DNA of 64,000 nucleotides from Buttiauxella sp965119215 (GCA_965119215.1 CBCPKK010000032.1:32700-96699), one strand, 5' to 3'. Positions 53,365 to 61,852 are shown, counted from the stretch's first letter. The notes: generated by a model from the letters alone, not told the origin. Numbers and translations: made by a program.

Positions 53365-54453
53365 TCACGCCTCCGTGAGCCGCTCTCCAGTCTGTGCATC
53401 AAACAGGTGAATCGCCTCGCTGTTGGCTTCCAGATACAGCGGTTGATCGGTTGTGGCGCGGGCGCGGCCGGTGAACTGGACATGAAGCGGATACCCGCAC
53501 CAGTCGACGTGCAGCAGGCTGCTTTCACCGGTTACTTCCAGCAAGCGCAATGTAGCAGCGGGCTGGGTATTTTGCGGTACGGGCTTTAGATCGTGCGGGC
53601 GCAGACCAAGCGTTACCGCTTTCCCCTCGGATTGCTGCGCCTGTTGTACCCATTTATCCGGCAGGGGGAACCACAATTCATTGCAGTTTACGCCAGGTTT
53701 GCCGTCGATATTTTTGAACATGCCGCTGAGTAAATTCATTGGCGGCGAGCCGATAAACCGCGCCACAAAAGTGTTTACCGGTTTGTCGTAAATAGACAGC
53801 GGGTCGCCCTGTTGCACGATGAATCCGTCTTTCATTACCACGATGTTATCGGCAAGCGTCATTGCTTCAATTTGGTCGTGCGTGACATAAACGGTGGTGG
53901 TTCTGAACTGTTGATGCAGCGATTTGATTTCCGCCCGCAGTTCCATACGCAGTTGCGCGTCGAGGTTGGAGAGCGGTTCATCGAACAAAAATACTTTCGG
54001 GTTACGCACCAGTGCGCGGCCCATTGCCACACGCTGGCGCTGGCCGCCGGACAAATCTTTCGGCAGGCGTTGCAGCAGATGGTCAATGCCCAGCACTTTT
54101 GCCGCTTGTTGAACTTTGGCCTGCTGTTCGGCTTTCGGCACTTTTTTCACCTGCATATGGAACGCCATATTCTCGGCGACCGTCAGGTGCGGATAAAGCG
54201 CGTAACTCTGGAACACCATTGCGATATCACGATCGGCAGGGTCAAAATTATTGATCTGCTGTTTATCGAGCAGAATATCGCCGTCCGAAAGTGTTTCCAG
54301 CCCTGCCAGCAGGCGCAGCAATGTGGATTTCCCACAGCCTGAAGGGCCGACCAGCACGGTAAAACTGCCGTCTTTGATGGTTAAATCCAGCGGTTTTAAC
54401 ACCTGCATTTTGCCGTAGTTTTTGGCGACTTTTACCAGTTCAACCTGAGCCAT
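53365..54453 (-). CDS. Sugar ABC transporter ATPase (MalK/UgpC type)
   Basis: The 362-residue ATPase has Walker A (VGPSGCGKST, residues near 36-45), signature LSGGQRQRVAMGRALVRNP and Walker B VFLFDEPLSNLDAQLR. The C-terminal TOBE/regulatory domain (VTLGLRPHDLKPVP; VTGESSLLHVDW) is typical of CUT1 sugar importers. It is the last gene of a minus-strand operon: binding protein, two permeases, PfkB kinase, ATPase. Its ATG directly abuts the kinase stop. It energises the permease pair encoded upstream. Confidence 0.94.
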   Translation of the reverse strand: MAQVELVKVAKNYGKMQVLKPLDLTIKDGSFTVLVGPSGCGKSTLLRLLAGLETLSDGDILLDKQQINNFDPADRDIAMVFQSYALYPHLTVAENMAFHMQVKKVPKAEQQAKVQQAAKVLGIDHLLQRLPKDLSGGQRQRVAMGRALVRNPKVFLFDEPLSNLDAQLRMELRAEIKSLHQQFRTTTVYVTHDQIEAMTLADNIVVMKDGFIVQQGDPLSIYDKPVNTFVARFIGSPPMNLLSGMFKNIDGKPGVNCNELWFPLPDKWVQQAQQSEGKAVTLGLRPHDLKPVPQNTQPAATLRLLEVTGESSLLHVDWCGYPLHVQFTGRARATTDQPLYLEANSEAIHLFDAQTGERLTEA

Positions 54454-55407
54454 TTAGATTTTCTCCACAAGGCCAAAAAGCGATTGCCAGTCAGGATATT
54501 GGCGCGGGGAGCTGCTTATCGCACAACCGGCGACACGCACACCCCATTGCAGCGCCGTGGCAGGCGGCAGGCCATAAATCAGCGCCGATAAAAACCCGGC
54601 GTTAAAGCTGTCTCCGGCTCCGATGGTATCCACCACCTCAACCGGTTCGGCATGCTGATGCAGCGCGAGATCTTTTGCCCACAGGCGTGCACCATCGGGG
54701 CCACACTTGGCGACGCAAAAGGCATTGTCGGCCATTTGTGCGAGAAGTTTTTTTGCGGCGGAATCGAGTGTTTGCGCATTTGCAAAACCGAGCGTTTCGA
54801 CTTCATTGAGCAGCAGCGCATCGCAGGATTTCAGCCATTTACTGGCTTGCTCACGCAACGCATCGCTCCAGTCTTCCGGCGGCCAGCCGCTGTCGACGGC
54901 AACCCGATAACCACGCTTTTTCAGCGTAGCCAATAGTTGCGGATAGTCGGCATACAGCGCGGTACACAGCCAGGTACCGCATAGCAAAACCCAATCGCCG
55001 GGCTGCGCTATTTCGGGAATTTGTGCCAGAACGTCTTGCAGTGAAAGACGAACGATATGCCCCTGATTGCTGAAAAATGTGCGTTCGTGGTCGGGATGGG
55101 TCACACCAAAAGTGAGCGACGTTTCGCAGTCGCACGTCGGCCAGTACGGCGCGCTTTCTGGAAACAGGCTCGCCAGCCAGGCGGTGAACTGATCGTTACC
55201 CTGATTGGCGACTAAACGATAAGGCGACTCGAGCGCCGCCAGCGCCAGCGCGCAGTTTCCGGCGGAACCACCGGGGCGCAATGAACTACTTTCCAGCATC
55301 GCTTCGGTGCCTTTCTTCGGCCATTCGTACAGCGTGCTCATAATCAAATCGACATTGATATTGCCCACCACAAATAGCGTGGCTTGAGTGTCAGGTTTTA
55401 CTTTCAT
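54454..55407 (-). CDS. PfkB-family carbohydrate kinase
   Basis: The 317-residue protein is a ribokinase-type sugar kinase. The N-terminal FVVGNINVDLIM and the sugar-binding RPGGSAGNCALALAAL are typical. The C-terminal active-site motif DTIGAGDSFNAGFLSAL contains the catalytic Asp. It lies inside an ABC sugar-importer operon between the permeases and the ATPase, so it probably phosphorylates the sugar that the system imports. The specific sugar cannot be told. Confidence 0.9.
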   Translation of the reverse strand: MKVKPDTQATLFVVGNINVDLIMSTLYEWPKKGTEAMLESSSLRPGGSAGNCALALAALESPYRLVANQGNDQFTAWLASLFPESAPYWPTCDCETSLTFGVTHPDHERTFFSNQGHIVRLSLQDVLAQIPEIAQPGDWVLLCGTWLCTALYADYPQLLATLKKRGYRVAVDSGWPPEDWSDALREQASKWLKSCDALLLNEVETLGFANAQTLDSAAKKLLAQMADNAFCVAKCGPDGARLWAKDLALHQHAEPVEVVDTIGAGDSFNAGFLSALIYGLPPATALQWGVRVAGCAISSSPRQYPDWQSLFGLVEKI

Positions 55408-55432
55408 GAGTGAGGATTCTCCGTGTCCATCG

Positions 55433-56272
55433 TCAACCTTTGCTGCCGCCAGCGGTTAATCCGCTGACCAGCGTTTTTTGCAGCCAAAGCGCAATAAAGA
55501 GCGGCGGAACAGCCGCAAGAATACCGACGGCGGCAATCAGCCCATCATCGGTGGCGCGCCCGGCCGTGAATCCGGCGATAGTCACCGGTAAGGTCTGAGC
55601 GTCTATATTATTGGTAAACAGCAGGGCGTAGAAAAATTCGTCCCACGCCAGCAGCCAGCCGAACATCGCCGATGCACCGAGCGCTGGTTTCGCCAGCGGT
55701 AGAGTGATCCGCAATAAAACCTGCCAGTAGCGCAACCCGTCAAGACGGGCGGCCTGTTCAATATCTATAGGCAGCGCGTCGAACTGGTTTTTCAGCATCC
55801 AGGTCAGAAACGGGATGATCATCGAGCAATAGACCAGAATCAGCCCGATATGGGTATTGAGCAGCGTCAGTTTTTCCAGAATGAAATACAGCGGCAGCAC
55901 AAATGCCACCGGCGGCACCATGTAAATAGCCAGGCCGCCAAACAGCCAGACGTCGCGCCCAGGATAACGCGAAAAACTGTAGGCCGCAGGAATCGCCAGC
56001 AGCAGCGAAATCAGCGTGGCGCCACAGGCCACCAACATACTGTTGCCGATCGCATGTAAAAACAGCGCGCCGGGCTGCCCGGCTTGCAGGGTCAGCAGGC
56101 TGGTATAACGGCTGAAATCCCAGTGGCGCGGCAACCATTCTAACGGAATGCGGGTCAGATCTTCTGCCGAGCTAACGCTCATCAGGAACATCCACACCAG
56201 CGGCGCAAGAATCGATATCGCCAGAATCAGTGCGGCAAAATAACGTAAAACAAGACGGATTTTCTGTTTCAT
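55433..56272 (-). CDS. Sugar ABC transporter permease (MalG/UgpE type)
   Basis: The 279-residue inner-membrane protein has six predicted helices and the EAA loop (EQAARLDGLRYWQVLLRITLPLAKPALG), placed near residue 190, of MalG-type permeases. Its ATG at 56272 overlaps the stop of the preceding permease (ATGA); an upstream in-frame extension is rejected for that reason. It forms the membrane channel with the product of 56269-57171. Confidence 0.93.
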   Translation of the reverse strand: MKQKIRLVLRYFAALILAISILAPLVWMFLMSVSSAEDLTRIPLEWLPRHWDFSRYTSLLTLQAGQPGALFLHAIGNSMLVACGATLISLLLAIPAAYSFSRYPGRDVWLFGGLAIYMVPPVAFVLPLYFILEKLTLLNTHIGLILVYCSMIIPFLTWMLKNQFDALPIDIEQAARLDGLRYWQVLLRITLPLAKPALGASAMFGWLLAWDEFFYALLFTNNIDAQTLPVTIAGFTAGRATDDGLIAAVGILAAVPPLFIALWLQKTLVSGLTAGGSKG

Positions 56273-57171
56273 TCGGCGCTCCCTGAACGGCGCTGGCGCA
56301 GCAACATCACCATGTAAATCAGAATCAGCACCGCGCAAATCAGCGTCATCAGTATCGCGTATGCCGCGCCGCTGCCCGCACGCAAATAGCTGAACGACTC
56401 CTGGTAGACGAAGAAACTGACGGTTTTAGTGCTGTCGAGCGGGCCGCCACGGGTCATGACATAAATAATGTCGAAGATTTTAAATGCGTCGATGGTGCGC
56501 AAAATCAGCGCCACAGCCAGCGGCGCGGCAATCGCAGGCAAGGTTATCTTGCGAAATCGGCGGAAAGCCGATGCGCCATCAAGACGCGCGGCTTCAAATA
56601 AATCATCCGGGATAGTTTGTAGCGCTGCCAGCACCAGCAGGGTGATCAGCGGATAGTTCTTCCAGATATCAGCGAACATCACCGCGTTAATGGCCGAATT
56701 TGGATCACCAAGCCAGCTACGGTAGTTATCAATCAGTCCGAGCTGCGAAAGCAGGGCGTTGATGCTGCCGTAATCCGGATTAAAGTTCAGCCGCCACATT
56801 GTCGCGTTGACGATAGTCGGTAATGCCCACGGCAAAATCACCAGCACTCGCAGGGCGCTGCGTCCCCAGAATTGTTGGTTGAGCAGCAGGGCGACCAGGA
56901 CGCCAATAAATCCTTCTATAACGACTGAAACCACGGTGAAATAGAGCGTGCGCCAGAGTGCGGCGCGAAAATCAGGGTCGGTCAACGCGTAAAGATAGTT
57001 TTCGCTACCGACCCAGTTCGGCGCGGTGCCATCGCCAATCAATCCAGCGTCGGTAAAACTGAGCCACAGCGTGCGGGCGAGCGGCCAGGCTGTCAGTAAA
57101 AACATCATTAACAACATGGGCGCAAGGAGCAACCACGCCTGACGCTTCTCGCGTTGGAGCAATGTCGACAT
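56269..57171 (-). CDS. Sugar ABC transporter permease (MalF/UgpA type)
   Basis: The 300-residue inner-membrane protein has six predicted helices and the EAA loop (EAARLDGASAFRRFRKITLPAIAAPLA). Its N-terminal helix (AWLLLAPMLLMMFLLTAWPLARTLWLSF) follows the UgpA type. It is translationally coupled to the next permease. The start at 57171 follows AGGGAT. Confidence 0.93.
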   Translation of the reverse strand: MSTLLQREKRQAWLLLAPMLLMMFLLTAWPLARTLWLSFTDAGLIGDGTAPNWVGSENYLYALTDPDFRAALWRTLYFTVVSVVIEGFIGVLVALLLNQQFWGRSALRVLVILPWALPTIVNATMWRLNFNPDYGSINALLSQLGLIDNYRSWLGDPNSAINAVMFADIWKNYPLITLLVLAALQTIPDDLFEAARLDGASAFRRFRKITLPAIAAPLAVALILRTIDAFKIFDIIYVMTRGGPLDSTKTVSFFVYQESFSYLRAGSGAAYAILMTLICAVLILIYMVMLLRQRRSGSAE

Positions 57172-57239
57172 GCTTAATATCCCTGGTGTTCGCCCCGTAT
57201 ATCGAAATATTCGGGGCGATGTGAAGGCGAAAAAAGAAA

Positions 57240-58490
57240 TTAACGCAAACGATTGGCAGCGGTGGTTGCGGCTTCCATACCTTCTTGTGCAGGCGTTTTA
57301 CCCTGCAATACCGCCTGAATATTTTGCTGCAAAATGTTCGACAAACGGGAGTAATCCGGCGTGACCGGGCGCGACAGCATCACGTTCAGCGAGCTTTTCG
57401 CGGCGGCAATCAGCGGCTCCTGGCCTTTCTGCACTTCCGGGTCATCGTAAGAGGATTTCCAGATTGGCAGGCTCAGTTTGGCGTATCTGTCCTGTACCGG
57501 TTGTGACGTCATGTAGCTGATAAATTCCCACGCTTGATCAGGGTGCGCACTGGCTTTGGCGATACCTAATCCCATCGAACCATTCACGCCTGACGCACCG
57601 CCTGCGGTTTCGCTCGGCGCAGGTATTACACCAACATCACCCGCGACTTTGCTCTGTTTCGGGTCGTTCGCCATGTTGTACATATATGTCCAGTTCAGGG
57701 CGAAAGCGGCGTCACCGTTAGAGAAGGACTTACGCACGTCTTCTTCCAGATATTCGCGCGAGTTCGGGTTGGTCAGCCCTTTATCCAGCGTTTCTTTCAT
57801 GTAATTGATGGCTTTCATGGCACCGGAATTGGTGAAGTTCAGCTTGCCGTCTTTATAAAATTCACCTTTAAACGCCGACACCAGCGTGGTGTAGTCGCAC
57901 AACAGCGCTTCGGACTGCGACCAACTCCACACCAGCGGGTACTTCACAATGCCTTTTTCTTTCAGGATGGCAGACTGTTTCTCAACGTCAGCCCAGGTCG
58001 CAGGCGGAGTGGTGATCCCCGCTTTTGCCAGCATCGCTTTGTTGTAATACAGATATTTAGTGTCGAGGATCCACGGCATCCCCCAGCGTTTATCTTTGTA
58101 GGTCACGGTGGATATCGCACCGTCAAAAATCTTGCTGCTGACATCCGCCGGAATACGCGCGGTGACGTCCTGCAACAGGCCAAATTTGTTAAATTCGGCA
58201 GGCCAAATCGCATCGAAAAGCACCACGTCATACCCTTTGGCTCCTGCACCGCGCGCGGCAACAATTTTGTCGTGCAGCGCTTCGTAAGGGACAAATTCCA
58301 GGTTCACTTTGATATCAGGATGCTGTTTGGTGAACTCTGTGGTCATCGCGCGGATATCGGCTTCGCTGTACGCCGCCTGCGTCATAAACAGGGCGCTGAG
58401 TGTTGTCTCAGCAAGCGTGGATGCTGAATATCCGAGTGTGAGAGCAGAGAGGGCGCACAAGGTGGCCGCGGGGGTAAATCGTAGGCTCAT
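57240..58490 (-). CDS. Sugar ABC transporter substrate-binding protein
   Basis: The 416-residue precursor has a signal peptide (LCALSALTLGYSASTLA, cut before ETTLSAL). A family-1 extracellular solute-binding domain of the MalE/UgpB type follows (EFTKQHPDIKVNLEFVPYEALHDKIVAA; GDAAFALNWTYMYNMA; VNGSMGLGIAKASAHPDQAWEFISYM). ATG 58490 is preferred over ATG 58496 because GGAGA lies seven bases before it but directly touches the first. It is first in the operon, and a predicted operator (58523-58535) lies just upstream. The ligand is not known. Confidence 0.92.
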   Translation of the reverse strand: MSLRFTPAATLCALSALTLGYSASTLAETTLSALFMTQAAYSEADIRAMTTEFTKQHPDIKVNLEFVPYEALHDKIVAARGAGAKGYDVVLFDAIWPAEFNKFGLLQDVTARIPADVSSKIFDGAISTVTYKDKRWGMPWILDTKYLYYNKAMLAKAGITTPPATWADVEKQSAILKEKGIVKYPLVWSWSQSEALLCDYTTLVSAFKGEFYKDGKLNFTNSGAMKAINYMKETLDKGLTNPNSREYLEEDVRKSFSNGDAAFALNWTYMYNMANDPKQSKVAGDVGVIPAPSETAGGASGVNGSMGLGIAKASAHPDQAWEFISYMTSQPVQDRYAKLSLPIWKSSYDDPEVQKGQEPLIAAAKSSLNVMLSRPVTPDYSRLSNILQQNIQAVLQGKTPAQEGMEAATTAANRLR

Positions 58491-58522
58491 CGTCATTCTC
58501 CGAAACAGGGTTAGGTTTATTA

Positions 58523-58535
58523 AATCAATTTGATT
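58523..58535. promoter_or_regulatory. Predicted ROK operator, copy 1 (ABC operon side)
   Basis: AATCAATTTGATT is a perfect inverted repeat (AATCAA, centre T, TTGATT). The longer string AAATCAATTTGATTGCT (58522-58538) occurs again, identical, at 58701-58717. This copy lies about 30 bases upstream of the binding-protein start, where a bound repressor would block the ABC operon. Confidence 0.65.
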
Positions 58536-58627
58536 GCTTTAATTGATTAAAAAAGGGCATCCCTGCCGGATGATGCTTTGCTACTGGGGCTTCACTATGA
58601 ATCGGTAACTGTAAGTGATAATGACTG

Positions 58628-58642
58628 GTTAATATAATTAAC
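58628..58642. promoter_or_regulatory. Additional palindrome in the divergent region
   Basis: GTTAATATAATTAAC is a perfect inverted repeat (GTTAAT/ATTAAC with ATA centre) roughly midway between the two predicted ROK operators. It could be a third protein site or part of a promoter; the role is not known. Confidence 0.35.
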
Positions 58643-58701
58643 ATATCAATAACATTGAAAGCTGTGATGGGGACATCAAATTCAATGCATCCCATTTATA
58701 A

Positions 58702-58714
58702 AATCAATTTGATT
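58702..58714. promoter_or_regulatory. Predicted ROK operator, copy 2 (regulator side)
   Basis: This is the second identical copy of AATCAATTTGATT, exactly 179 bases from the first and 55 bases upstream of the regulator start. Paired sites at this distance could allow looping and autoregulation. Confidence 0.65.
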
Positions 58715-58769
58715 GCTGTATTCACCCCTAGCATACTCACGGCAGGTTTCCCCCATTGGGTACAACGCC

Positions 58770-59945
58770 GTGATAACAACTTCGGGCACCAATCTTGAGC
58801 ACGCCCGTGCTCACAATCGTCGGGTGGTGATTGAAGCCATTCGCCTCAATGGTGAGCTGACCCGCGCTGAAATCGCCCGCCTGACCTCGCTTACGCCGCA
58901 AACCGTCTCCAACATTGCTACTGAACTTGAACTGGCAGGCATTCTTTCTTCTCACCTGCCACGTCGTGCGGGTGGGCGCGGCCAACCAGCAACGCCACTG
59001 ACACTCAATCCTGACAGCGCCTATTCCATCGGCATCCATCTTGATCATCAATCGCTGCTGATTGTGCTGGTGGATCTCACCGGAACCGTTCGCTTTCGCA
59101 AATTTATCCATGTGCAGAAACCGCAACCCGAGCCGACGCTGGCTCTTATTGATCAAATACAGCAAGAAATGCGCCAACAGGTGAAAATCGACTGGCGAAA
59201 AATGCTGGGGGTAGGCGTAGTAATGCCAGGGCCGTTTGGCGTTGAAGGGATTTCTTCACAAGGGCCGACCACGCTTCACGGTTGGGACAATGTGGATATT
59301 GAAGCGCGTTTGAGTGCGATAACCGGCTGGCCCGTCACGCTTGAAAACGATGCAACGGTAGCCGCCATCGGCGAGCGTTTTCACGGTGTCGCCAAGCAAT
59401 TATCGTCATTTGTCTATTTGTACATCGGCACCGGTTTGGGCGCGGGTATCTTCACCGACGGGCGAATCTACACCGGACATGCACACAATGCGGGCGAAGT
59501 CGGCCACATAGTGGTGCAACCGGGCGGACGCGAATGTTATTGCGGCAACAAAGGCTGTCTCGAACGCTACGTTTCTTTGCAGGCAGCGTATGAAACCTGC
59601 GGGCTGAACCCGATGTCGGCAATGCCGGAAGATTTGCTGAATGTTGATGAAGCGCTGTTCGATAAATGGCTGGAGTCCGCCGTTGAACCGGCGCTTCAGG
59701 CCATCAATATTATGGAATGCGTGTTCGACGCGCAGAGCGTGATTATCGGCGGCACTATGCCGAAACCGCTGGTGGAAAAGCTGATTAAACGCCTGACGCC
59801 GCTGTACAGTTCGGTGCGCAGCCGCTATCCGCAAGGCACGCGGATTCGCCTGGGGATGTCTGGCAGCGATACCGCCGCGCTCGGTGCCGCCGCATTGCCC
59901 ATCTTCGACGAGTTTAATCCGCAATATGAGGTTTTGTTGAAGTAG
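58770..59945 (+). CDS. ROK-family transcriptional regulator (NagC/Mlc type)
   Basis: The protein has 391 residues from GTG 58770. It has an N-terminal winged HTH (LNGELTRAEIARLTSLTPQTVSNIATELELAGIL) and a ROK domain with GVVMPGPFGVEG, the ATP-type loop YIGTGLGAGIFTDG and the zinc site GHIVVQPGGRECYCGNKGCLERYVS. It stands divergently from the sugar ABC/kinase operon and is its likely repressor, sensing the sugar or its phosphate. The start is uncertain: the frame stays open up to 58713, but that would run over the predicted operator. GTG 58770 follows TTGGG at nine bases and begins near the conserved domain. Confidence 0.88.
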   Translation: MITTSGTNLEHARAHNRRVVIEAIRLNGELTRAEIARLTSLTPQTVSNIATELELAGILSSHLPRRAGGRGQPATPLTLNPDSAYSIGIHLDHQSLLIVLVDLTGTVRFRKFIHVQKPQPEPTLALIDQIQQEMRQQVKIDWRKMLGVGVVMPGPFGVEGISSQGPTTLHGWDNVDIEARLSAITGWPVTLENDATVAAIGERFHGVAKQLSSFVYLYIGTGLGAGIFTDGRIYTGHAHNAGEVGHIVVQPGGRECYCGNKGCLERYVSLQAAYETCGLNPMSAMPEDLLNVDEALFDKWLESAVEPALQAINIMECVFDAQSVIIGGTMPKPLVEKLIKRLTPLYSSVRSRYPQGTRIRLGMSGSDTAALGAAALPIFDEFNPQYEVLLK

Positions 59946-60087
59946 CTACTGTCTTGAACGGTTTCTGATATATTACCCGCGGAGATTAAGTGGTGTCAGA
60001 CACTTAGCAAGTATAATCAAAAGGTTACATCAGGTTTCGGTAGTTCTTCATTCTAAATGCTGATGGCGACTGTCTATAGAGAAATGT

Positions 60088-60456
60088 ATGAACTGGGATT
60101 TAATGAACTGGGATGTGATGAAGTGGTTAATCGGGATCTATATGGGCTGTTTTTTAGGGCTGCTTAAAGTCGCCTATTCAGATCCGACGTTTTACCTGGA
60201 ATACATTAACAAAAAGCTCACCTATTTTTGTTATACCAGCCTGGTAGCCTCTGGTTTTTTATGGCTAGGAATTTATAGTACGCGAGGGTATGTTGTTGAT
60301 AATATCGACTTAATATCAGAGCAACTCGCTGTGCTGGATAAAGAATATAACCATATCATCTCATACCTCGTGGTTGTGATTATTGCGTCAACGTTGTCTT
60401 TTCTTGGCAGTCTTTTATTTATAGATATTGCCCGTAAAAAAGTGAGAAGTAGCTGA
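60088..60456 (+). CDS. Small membrane protein of unknown function
   Basis: The 122-residue protein has three hydrophobic segments: WLIGIYMGCFLGLLKVAY, FCYTSLVASGFLWLGIYS and ISYLVVVIIASTLSFLGSLLFIDIA. A charged loop with a possible short coiled coil (LISEQLAVLDKEYNH) lies between the second and third. The start MNWDLMNWDVMKW contains a short internal repeat. No family was recognised. Codon use is AT-richer than the neighbours, which hints at transfer. It stands alone between the ROK regulator and the thiamine locus. Confidence 0.55.
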   Translation: MNWDLMNWDVMKWLIGIYMGCFLGLLKVAYSDPTFYLEYINKKLTYFCYTSLVASGFLWLGIYSTRGYVVDNIDLISEQLAVLDKEYNHIISYLVVVIIASTLSFLGSLLFIDIARKKVRSS

Positions 60457-60502
60457 CAATTGTTTGCGTGACCAGCTTCCCGCTGGCATTATTCTGATTG
60501 AC

Positions 60503-60528
60503 GATAAATCACAGTTTTATGATTTATC
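60503..60528 (+). promoter_or_regulatory. Perfect hairpin and candidate promoter just upstream of the TPP riboswitch
   Basis: GATAAATCA (60503-60511) is the exact reverse complement of TGATTTATC (60520-60528), with an eight-base loop, four bases before the aptamer. TTGACG (60498-60503) with GATTTA 17 bases on could be the promoter itself, in which case the palindrome would cover the promoter as an operator-like site. Function unknown. Confidence 0.4.
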
Positions 60529-60531
60529 AAT

Positions 60532-60610
60532 GACTCGGGGTGCCCTTCCACGTGAAGGCTGAGAAATACCCGTACCACCTGATCTGGATAATGCCAGCGT
60601 AGGGAAGTCA
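60532..60610 (+). ncRNA. TPP riboswitch (thi box)
   Basis: The aptamer has all the conserved blocks of the thiamine pyrophosphate riboswitch: ACTCGGGGTGCCC, GGCTGAGAAATACCC, ACCTGATCTGGATAATGCCAGCGTAGGGA. The helices P2 to P5 can be drawn in the usual way. It controls the thiM remnant and thiD downstream. Thiamine pyrophosphate binding should lower expression. The expression platform is described at 60615-60649. Confidence 0.95.
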
Positions 60611-60614
60611 GATG

Positions 60615-60649
60615 CCTGTCCGGCATCTCTTCTTCACGCCGGACAGGAG
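60615..60649 (+). promoter_or_regulatory. Ribosome-site sequestering stem of the TPP riboswitch
   Basis: CCTGTCCGGC (60615-60624) pairs perfectly over ten bases with GCCGGACAGG (60638-60647). The second strand contains part of the Shine-Dalgarno sequence AGGAG that serves the ATG at 60654/60657. A competing small hairpin, GATGCC with GGCATC (60611-60627), shares the first strand. Control is therefore probably at translation initiation, as for E. coli thiM. Confidence 0.7.
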
Positions 60650-60656
60650 CTTAATG

Positions 60657-60797
60657 ATGCAACCTGATCTGCTACTCGGCCACATCGCCGCATCGATTTC
60701 ACAGCAACTTCGCCACACTTCCCCCGCAATGCTTGCCACCAGTCACGGGCCAGGCAGCGTTACACCTGCATTTCTGAATGCGGAGGCTCTGGCATGA
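60657..60797 (+). pseudogene. thiM: Hydroxyethylthiazole kinase ThiM remnant (large in-frame deletion)
   Basis: A frame of 46 codons joins the start of ThiM (MQPDLLLGHIAASISQQLRHTSP) to its very end (GPGSVTPAFLNAEALA; ThiM proteins end GPGSF.PAFLDAL). Normal ThiM has about 262 residues, so some 210 codons holding the whole active site (ALVHCMTNDV-type start, GTGCALS motif) are missing. The deletion keeps the frame, and the stop still overlaps the thiD ATG (ATGA). The gene keeps its riboswitch and ribosome site. It cannot make a kinase. It may survive as a leader that couples translation to thiD. Confidence 0.8.
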
Positions 60798-61603
60798 AAG
60801 GGCTAAAACGCATTAACGCGCTGACCATCGCCGGAACTGACCCAAGCGGCGGCGCGGGGATTCAGGCCGATATCAAAACCTTCTCCGCATTAGGCGCGTA
60901 TGGCACCAGCGTTATCACCGCGCTAGTGGCACAAAACACGCGTGGCGTGCAGTCTGTTTATCGTATCGAACCCGCATTTGTCGCCGCACAGCTTGATTCT
61001 GTTCTTAGCGATGTGCGTATCGACACGATTAAAATTGGGATGCTGGCGCAGACGGATATCGTTGAAGCGGTGGCTGAACGGCTGGCGTTTTATAAAGCGC
61101 AAAACGTGGTGCTCGATACCGTGATGCTGGCGAAAAGTGGCGACCCGCTTTTGGCTCCTTCAGCGGTGGAAAGTTTGCGCCGTCAGTTATTACCACAAGT
61201 GGCGCTGATTACGCCAAATCTGCCCGAAGCCGCGGCCTTACTGAATACCGCGCATGCAAAAAACGAACGTGAAATGAAAGAGCAGGGCGACGCATTGTTA
61301 GGCCTGGGATGCAAAGCGGTGCTGATGAAAGGCGGGCATCTTGATGATAGCGAAAGCCCGGACTGGCTGTTCACGCGTGACGGTGCGCAGCGTTTTACGG
61401 CTCCGCGTGTGCAAACCCGTCATACACACGGCACAGGCTGTACATTATCTGCCGCACTCGCCGCGCTTTATCCCCGGTTTAACGATTGGCCGCAAACCGT
61501 AGAAGCCGCGAAAAAATGGTTATCCCAGGCGTTAGAGCAGGCGGATTCACTGGAAGTTGGGCAGGGGATCGGGCCGGTGCATCATTTTCATGAGTGGTGG
61601 TGA
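60794..61603 (+). CDS. thiD: Hydroxymethylpyrimidine / phosphomethylpyrimidine kinase ThiD
   Basis: ThiD phosphorylates hydroxymethylpyrimidine twice to give the pyrimidine precursor of thiamine. The 269-residue protein has the ribokinase-like fold: ALTIAGTDPSGGAGIQADIKTFSALGAYGTSVITALVAQNT at the N-terminus, a middle VLDTVMLAKSGDPLL, and the C-terminal anion-hole motif THGTGCTLSAALAALYP. Length matches E. coli (266). Its ATG overlaps the thiM-remnant stop, and it shares the TPP riboswitch. Confidence 0.96.
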   Translation: MKGLKRINALTIAGTDPSGGAGIQADIKTFSALGAYGTSVITALVAQNTRGVQSVYRIEPAFVAAQLDSVLSDVRIDTIKIGMLAQTDIVEAVAERLAFYKAQNVVLDTVMLAKSGDPLLAPSAVESLRRQLLPQVALITPNLPEAAALLNTAHAKNEREMKEQGDALLGLGCKAVLMKGGHLDDSESPDWLFTRDGAQRFTAPRVQTRHTHGTGCTLSAALAALYPRFNDWPQTVEAAKKWLSQALEQADSLEVGQGIGPVHHFHEWW

Positions 61604-61852
61604 GGAAGGCATGAATTAACGCCAATAATGTATAAGCATACAGTTATCCGTTGCAAGGAAGCATTATTAAAATGTCTGATTAGCGACATCCCCTATGTGA
61701 TGTTTATCACGGCTTAGTATTCCTTTTTGTTTTATGTTTCCAACAGAATATTTGTGTATTAGATTGATTTAAATACATTTATTTAAATTATACATTGAGT
61801 GAAATCACCCATTCCGCTCAATGAATCCAGGCTTTGTTGAAGGGATAACACC
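61604..61852. other. Intergenic region between thiD and vgrG, no gene
   Basis: About 250 bases, strongly AT-rich in the second half. It marks a shift from the thiamine locus to a T6SS gene. No terminator, repeat or tRNA was recognised. Confidence 0.5.

Noticed and set aside
58713..58769. Longer start (TTG) for the ROK regulator
   Set aside because: It would run from inside the predicted operator and has no ribosome site; GTG 58770 is a better fit, though not certain.
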